Assembly (NCBI GenBank): GCA_015494075.1 | Contig: WGBX01000016.1 | Coordinates: forward strand, 1-52,774 | Origin: Flavobacteriaceae bacterium | GTDB taxonomy: Bacteria > Bacteroidota > Bacteroidia > Flavobacteriales > Flavobacteriaceae | Direction of reading: 5' to 3' | DNA: 52,774 nt | Shown here: positions 48,066 through 52,774 of the stretch, in pieces | Numbering within the stretch: position 1 is the first letter of the stretch | Layout of the letters: each line of letters starts with the position of its first letter | Translations under genes and position numbers: made by a program | Notes under the pieces: model-generated | Told to the model about the DNA's origin: nothing | The model's input: only the letters and a program-made list of their open reading frames with translations | The model's database searches: none

Positions 48066-49043
48066 TTAAAAAATTTCAGGGCAACTCATTTTGACCAGTT
48101 GTCGCCTACAATTAAAATTGTAACCTAAACTAATTTGATGAAAACCTACTGTACTAACAGGTGTAGGTGTCATATCGTAGGTAAAAATATAGGCTAAACT
48201 TAACTTGCCTAAGTTTAGACCAACAAGCGGTGATAATGTTTGATAGGTATTTTGCTCAAAATCTTGCTGCCAATCTTTTCGGTATGAAGCGCCTATGTAA
48301 AATAAATTATCATTTGACATGGTCCAGTACATTTTCATATTAATATCTGAAATAACATCTCCCGAATAATCTTTATATTGAATTAAAAAAGACGGTTCGA
48401 TATGAAATTTCGAACTGCCTGTATAAAGACCTGTAGAAACTACAAAATTTCTTAAATTATTATTTTGAAAAGTTCCGGATGAGTTTTGGCTGGTAAGCAA
48501 GGCATTTTTAAGTGTTGCATTAAAGAAAAAACCTTTTAAATGATAAGAAAAACCAAAGTCAAGGTTATAATACATATCACTTTGCACAATCCCTGCCACT
48601 ACAGGATCAAATCGTGTTGGGTCAAAACTTGTGGCATCAAATTGATTTTGTACAAGTGTGCCGGCTAATCCAAAAGAAAGCTTGTTAACATAAGCTCCAT
48701 TACCAAAATTAAGATGATGTGCAAAAGCTAATTGTAAACCTTTTTGTGAGTGGTAACCATTACGATCATTAAAAATAATAGCTCCTATACCATTATTACC
48801 TTCTTGTCCTAAATGTGTTTGAAAACTAAAGGTTTGTAAAGACGGTGTGTCAGAAACATCTAGCCATTGCATGCGTTGGGTCAAACGAATTTTTGCACAA
48901 TTGCTAGCTCCTGCCATAGAAGGATGTAAAAGATATAAATTGTCTGTTAGATAATCATGATAAATTGGTATACCAGCTTGACCACTAAATTTGATTGGAA
49001 TTATAAAGCTTACAAATAAAACCAAGTATAGAAATTGTTTCAT
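48066..49043 (-). CDS. PorP/SprF family type IX secretion-associated membrane protein
   Basis: GIPIYHDYLTDNLYLLHPSMAGASNCAKIRLTQRMQWLDVSDTPSLQTFSFQTHLG; C-terminal SLGYNFNC. Confidence 0.9.
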   Translation of the reverse strand: MKQFLYLVLFVSFIIPIKFSGQAGIPIYHDYLTDNLYLLHPSMAGASNCAKIRLTQRMQWLDVSDTPSLQTFSFQTHLGQEGNNGIGAIIFNDRNGYHSQKGLQLAFAHHLNFGNGAYVNKLSFGLAGTLVQNQFDATSFDPTRFDPVVAGIVQSDMYYNLDFGFSYHLKGFFFNATLKNALLTSQNSSGTFQNNNLRNFVVSTGLYTGSSKFHIEPSFLIQYKDYSGDVISDINMKMYWTMSNDNLFYIGASYRKDWQQDFEQNTYQTLSPLVGLNLGKLSLAYIFTYDMTPTPVSTVGFHQISLGYNFNCRRQLVKMSCPEIF

Positions 49044-49133
49044 AAAAATATATGATATATGCTTAAATTGTTAGAAAAAAAATAAATAATAGAATAAAAA
49101 TGTAAATTTATAAATAAAATCTTTTATAAAAGC

Positions 49134-50081
49134 TTATTGTTTAAAAAATGAATCAACAAACAAATTTTTATCAAATTCTTGCAAATCATCTATTTGCTCT
49201 CCCACTCCTATATATTTAACCGGAATTTGAAATTGGTCAGAAATACCGATAACAACGCCACCTTTTGCTGTACCATCTAATTTGGTTACTGCCAATGCAT
49301 TAACCTCTGTTGCTTTAGTAAATTGTTTGGCTTGCTCAAAAGCATTTTGTCCTGTTGAACCATCTAAAACAAGTAAAATTTCATGTGGCGCTTCCGGTAC
49401 AATTTTTTGCATCACTTTTTTTATTTTACTCAATTCATTCATCAAATTTACTTTATTATGTAAACGACCGGCGGTATCAATCAAGACAATGTCTGCCTTA
49501 TTAGCTACTGCTGATTGCAACGTGTCAAAAACTACAGAGGCCGGGTCACTTCCCATTTTTTGTTTTATAATAGGAATACCGACACGGTCTGCCCATATTT
49601 GTAATTGATCAATGGCTGCTGCTCTAAAAGTATCTGCTGCGCCCAACATTACATTTTTCCCTTCGGATTTAAATTTATGCGCCAGTTTTCCAATAGTTGT
49701 GGTTTTGCCTACACCATTTACACCAACAACCATCACAACATAAGGTTTTATAGTTTCTATCGAATGTTTGATTTGATTATTAGCTTCATTTTCAGATAAT
49801 AATCCGGCAATTTCTTCTCTTAAAATTTTATTAAGTTCGGCTGTTCCCAAATATTTATCCTTGGCAACCCGCTTTTCAATACGATCAATAATTTTAAGAG
49901 TTGTATCGACACCTACATCGGAGGTAATTAAAATTTCTTCTAAATCATCTAAAACCTCATCATCAACTTTTGATTTTCCTGCGACAGCTTTGGAAAGCTT
50001 TGAGAAAAAACTTTTTTTAGATTTTTCCAATCCCTTATCGAGACTTTCTTTTTTTTGTTTGGAAAATATTTTTTTAAACAT
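49134..50081 (-). CDS. ftsY: Signal recognition particle receptor FtsY
   Basis: GVNGVGKTTTIGKLA, AADTFRAAAIDQL, LIDTAGRLHNKVNLM, TKLDGTAKGG. Confidence 0.97.
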   Translation of the reverse strand: MFKKIFSKQKKESLDKGLEKSKKSFFSKLSKAVAGKSKVDDEVLDDLEEILITSDVGVDTTLKIIDRIEKRVAKDKYLGTAELNKILREEIAGLLSENEANNQIKHSIETIKPYVVMVVGVNGVGKTTTIGKLAHKFKSEGKNVMLGAADTFRAAAIDQLQIWADRVGIPIIKQKMGSDPASVVFDTLQSAVANKADIVLIDTAGRLHNKVNLMNELSKIKKVMQKIVPEAPHEILLVLDGSTGQNAFEQAKQFTKATEVNALAVTKLDGTAKGGVVIGISDQFQIPVKYIGVGEQIDDLQEFDKNLFVDSFFKQ

Positions 50082-50156
50082 ATTTATTTTAAGCTATTTA
50101 GGACAACGAAAATACTATTTTTTAAAGCAAAAACCAAACGATATATCAAACTAAAA

Positions 50157-50184
50157 AATCCGGCCGGTAATTTCCGGTCGGATT
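50157..50184 (-). terminator. Terminator downstream of DUF4295 gene, before ftsY
   Basis: AATCCGgCCGG-TAATTT-CCGGTCGGATT with T6 tail on the minus strand. Confidence 0.78.
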
Positions 50185-50209
50185 AAAATATTTACATTTT
50201 TTTTAAAAA

Positions 50210-50359
50210 TTATTTTTTAAAAAAATCTTTGGCTGCCGCAGCATTTACCATTTTTTCTTCAAAGACATATGCACCTGTTTTTGGTGACTTCTTCATACGG
50301 ATCACTTTTGTGAATTTTTTAGAACCTGTTTGTAAGGTTGCAACTGTTTTCTTTGCCAT
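50210..50359 (-). CDS. DUF4295 domain-containing small basic protein (49 aa), absent from the supplied ORF track
   Basis: Manual translation MAKKTVATLQTGSKKFTKVIRMKKSPKTGAYVFEEKMVNAAAAKDFFKK; 9 nt downstream of rpmG. Confidence 0.88.
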   Translation of the reverse strand: MAKKTVATLQTGSKKFTKVIRMKKSPKTGAYVFEEKMVNAAAAKDFFKK

Positions 50360-50368
50360 GTCTTAGTT

Positions 50369-50557
50369 TTATTTAATTTCTTTATGTAAAGTATATCTAC
50401 GCAAGATGGGATTGTATTTTTTCAATTCTAATCTACCCGGGGTATTTTTTCGATTTTTGGTAGTAATGTATCTTGAAGTTCCCGGAAGTCCACTATCTTT
50501 GTGCTCGGTACATTCTAAGATGACTTGCACTCTATTACCTTTTGCTTTCTTTGCCAT
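50369..50557 (-). CDS. rpmG: 50S ribosomal protein L33
   Basis: [61 protein letters not shown]. Confidence 0.96.
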   Translation of the reverse strand: MAKKAKGNRVQVILECTEHKDSGLPGTSRYITTKNRKNTPGRLELKKYNPILRRYTLHKEIK

Positions 50558-50569
50558 TTCTTTCTAAAT

Positions 50570-50815
50570 TTATACGTTTCTTGTTAGATAGCCTTTTGCT
50601 TTTGCTTCTTTCATTGCAGCAGCAACACCTTTTTTATCAATAATTTTTAATCCTGCCTTTGAAACTTTTAAGGTTACCCAGCGGTCTTCTTCAGGAATAT
50701 AAAATTTCTTTTTAAAAAGATTGATATCAAACCTTCTTTTGGTTTTGTTGTGTGCATGCGAAACATTGTTTCCCATCATCACTTTTTTTCCTGTTATTTC
50801 ACAAACTCTCGACAT
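50570..50815 (-). CDS. rpmB: 50S ribosomal protein L28
   Basis: [33 protein letters not shown]. Confidence 0.96.
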   Translation of the reverse strand: MSRVCEITGKKVMMGNNVSHAHNKTKRRFDINLFKKKFYIPEEDRWVTLKVSKAGLKIIDKKGVAAAMKEAKAKGYLTRNV

Positions 50816-50849
50816 CTCGCTATATTTTTAACTTATTCAAAATTGAGTG

Positions 50850-50880
50850 CAAATTTATAAATTATTTTTTATTTGACAAA
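50850..50880 (-). promoter_or_regulatory. Consensus Bacteroidota promoter for rpmB-rpmG-DUF4295
   Basis: Minus strand TTTG-TCAAATAAAAAATAATTTA(19)-TAAATTTG, 35 nt before the L28 ATG. Confidence 0.75.
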
Positions 50881-50944
50881 TATTTTCAGGATTAAATTCA
50901 TTTTATTTATTAAAACAAAATTTACAACAACCCAAATAAGCTGA

Positions 50945-52015
50945 TTAAAGCATTTTATATCCCAAATTTAAGCCTAATCCGCCGTAATCGGCTATATTAT
51001 AATTGACTTGTACATAAAATTTTGACCAATCTCCCCTTATTCCAAGTTCATATTTTTGACGATCATATGTATTTGAAATATCTAGCGGGTCATCAATATC
51101 TTCTGCTACTACACTTCCTGATCCTGTTGGATCTGCCACATAAACCGGATAAGTTCCTTTGACTAATATACTGACACTTCCGGCATTATATCCAGCTCCG
51201 GCAAAAAAACTGAAATGACGTGTTAAATCATAATTAAAATAAACTGCCAAATTAAAACTGGTATAATAAATATCTATGACTTGATTGTCATAAGGGCCGG
51301 TAGTATTACCATCAATAGTTACTGGCGAATAAACCTCACCGGGCTGAATATCTAAATTGGAATGTCCATACAAATAAGAACCGCCTCCTTGTACACTTAT
51401 ACCATAATTTTTATCACGTAAGCTTTTAATAAATAAAGCCAAATCTTGCTGTATGCCTAAACCTAACATGCCAACTTTAAAATCTGAACCCGGCACCGTA
51501 ATATAGGGAATAAATTGCCCTGTCAAGTTTGTATATTCAAAACGATATGCTGCACCTAAAAAAGGCAAAGGCATAGATGAGCTCTGGCTACCGCCGGGCG
51601 TGTCAAATTCAATTAATGGTCTGCCAAGCAAATCCTTTTCTTTTGAAACTAATGTTATATATTGTAAAGAATCACCAAATACTGTAGGTGTCATCACTTT
51701 TGCAGGATCTTTTGGCTCAAAATTTTGTAAATCCAACTTCGTAACATCAAATGTTAAGTCTTCTGTTGGTATATTAATATTAGCCAATTTTAATGATAAT
51801 GTCAAACGGTGTGCTCTATCTTTACGAATCTGCGTATAATCAACATTAGTCAATCCAAAAACAATAGCTTTGTTTAAAGGCTTGATATATGCATCAACCA
51901 ATTTATTACCATCCTCTACACCTCCTTGAATGAGCGTTCCTAAATTTACTAAATCTTGCGCCATTAAAGACCCGGAATAAAAACCGAATAACAACAAAAG
52001 TAAGTATTTTTTCAT
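50945..52015 (-). CDS. Putative outer-membrane protein, DUF6588-like
   Basis: Signal peptide, PLNKAIVFGLTNVDYTQIRKDRAHRLTLSLKLANINIPT, beta-rich C-terminal half; family assignment from memory. Confidence 0.65.
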   Translation of the reverse strand: MKKYLLLLLFGFYSGSLMAQDLVNLGTLIQGGVEDGNKLVDAYIKPLNKAIVFGLTNVDYTQIRKDRAHRLTLSLKLANINIPTEDLTFDVTKLDLQNFEPKDPAKVMTPTVFGDSLQYITLVSKEKDLLGRPLIEFDTPGGSQSSSMPLPFLGAAYRFEYTNLTGQFIPYITVPGSDFKVGMLGLGIQQDLALFIKSLRDKNYGISVQGGGSYLYGHSNLDIQPGEVYSPVTIDGNTTGPYDNQVIDIYYTSFNLAVYFNYDLTRHFSFFAGAGYNAGSVSILVKGTYPVYVADPTGSGSVVAEDIDDPLDISNTYDRQKYELGIRGDWSKFYVQVNYNIADYGGLGLNLGYKML

Positions 52016-52128
52016 ATCATATATTTTTAAATTATATACAAAATTATTAAATACAATTTAGTTATTCGCAACTTTTGTTGCTAATATTTAGATAAAAACT
52101 AAGGAAAATCATTTTTGCGATAATTTAA

Positions 52129-52774
52129 CTATTTGATTAAGTTAAGCTTTCCTTGATGTTTAAAGCGGTTATGTGTCCATAAATAATATGCCGGTTGCTG
52201 TCTTATTTTTTGCTCTGCTAAAGTTAAAAACCGGTCGGTTAATTGATAATCAGGATAAGAGTTAGGATCTTTTGTTATCAATTCAAAATCAACTGAATAA
52301 TAACCTCTTTTTTTCTTATTCACATTAAAAAAAACCAAGGCCGCATCATGATCTTTTGCCAATTTTTCAGGACCTGTAAAAACCGGCAAATCTTGCACAC
52401 CTAAAAATGAACGCCAATATTGGGCACGATGTAATTGAGGCGACTGATCTGCTAAAAGTGCGACAATAAATTGTTGTTTATTTTTTTTAAACTCTTTCAA
52501 AGATTTAGTTAACTTTTTAGTTTCAATCAATTTAGCGCCAAATCGTCCACGGTTTTTAAGTATGAATTTTTCAAAATACGGGTTGTTAATTTTCAGATAA
52601 GTTGCTATTGGCACAACCTTCGCTTTGCTAGCTACTGAAAAAAGCCATTCCCAATTTCCATAATGACTACCTACTAAAACTACATTTTTTCCCTGATCAG
52701 TTAATTTATTGATTAATTCAGTATTTATATAATCAAAGCGCTTTTCCATTTCAGATAAAGATAAACTATAAGCT
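52129..52774 (-). CDS. LpxL/HtrB-like lysophospholipid acyltransferase family protein (5' end outside window)
   Basis: GSHYGNWEW (HX4D/E-like), LLADQSP, PVFTGPEKLAK, YYLWTHNRFK; frame remains open through the window end (AYSLSLSEMEKRF...). Confidence 0.85.
   Translation of the reverse strand, partial: AYSLSLSEMEKRFDYINTELINKLTDQGKNVVLVGSHYGNWEWLFSVASKAKVVPIATYLKINNPYFEKFILKNRGRFGAKLIETKKLTKSLKEFKKNKQQFIVALLADQSPQLHRAQYWRSFLGVQDLPVFTGPEKLAKDHDAALVFFNVNKKKRGYYSVDFELITKDPNSYPDYQLTDRFLTLAEQKIRQQPAYYLWTHNRFKHQGKLNLIK

Noticed and set aside
49282-49799. Two plus-strand ORFs inside ftsY
   Set aside because: Antisense to conserved FtsY GTPase motifs; explained by codon structure.
1-52774. Search for CRISPR, prophage, transposon, defence or secondary-metabolite islands
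   Set aside because: No direct-repeat arrays, transposase/integrase motifs, restriction or toxin genes seen; nearly all genes match core or envelope families.

Overview
This is a contiguous, AT-rich chromosomal window from a Bacteroidota, most likely flavobacterial, genome. It is almost entirely housekeeping and cell-envelope content. I see no CRISPR array, phage, transposase, plasmid function, toxin-antitoxin pair or recognisable defence island. Main blocks: (1) an outer-membrane biogenesis locus, porG-like / uppS / bamA / two skp-ompH genes; (2) a citrate synthase of the mitochondrial/eukaryotic sequence type; (3) a putative four-gene minus-strand operon of DUF4294, ExoX/DnaQ-like exonuclease, membrane coiled-coil protein and orphan secreted protein; (4) an M23 peptidase, a YigZ-like gene, tRNA-Leu(CAA) and fabD; (5) DUF2797, GH3-family, DUF58, HIT, PolB-like exonuclease and GldA-like ABC ATPase genes; (6) T9SS-related genes (porZ-like, PorP/SprF-like, an FG-GAP protein with a T9SS C-terminal domain); (7) two TonB-dependent receptors, ppk1, an hdeD/hpf-like pair, murF-fbp and recO; (8) ybbR-coaE, a two-component system, a LuxC-like acyl-CoA reductase with a ferredoxin, recF, ftsY and an rpmG/rpmB/DUF4295 ribosomal operon, ending in a truncated LpxL-like acyltransferase. 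I did not find a convincing new multi-gene system. The best second-look items are: an apparently frameshifted Mpo1-like (DUF962) gene whose conserved motif sits in another frame; a sigma-54-like promoter with TGTC/GACA half-sites before hdeD-hpf; a perfect palindrome made of two opposed Bacteroidota -7 promoter boxes; a seven-bladed FG-GAP protein with a three-blade super-repeat; the eukaryotic-type citrate synthase; and a 51-bp perfect palindromic terminator. All family names come from my own reading of the translations; no database search was run.
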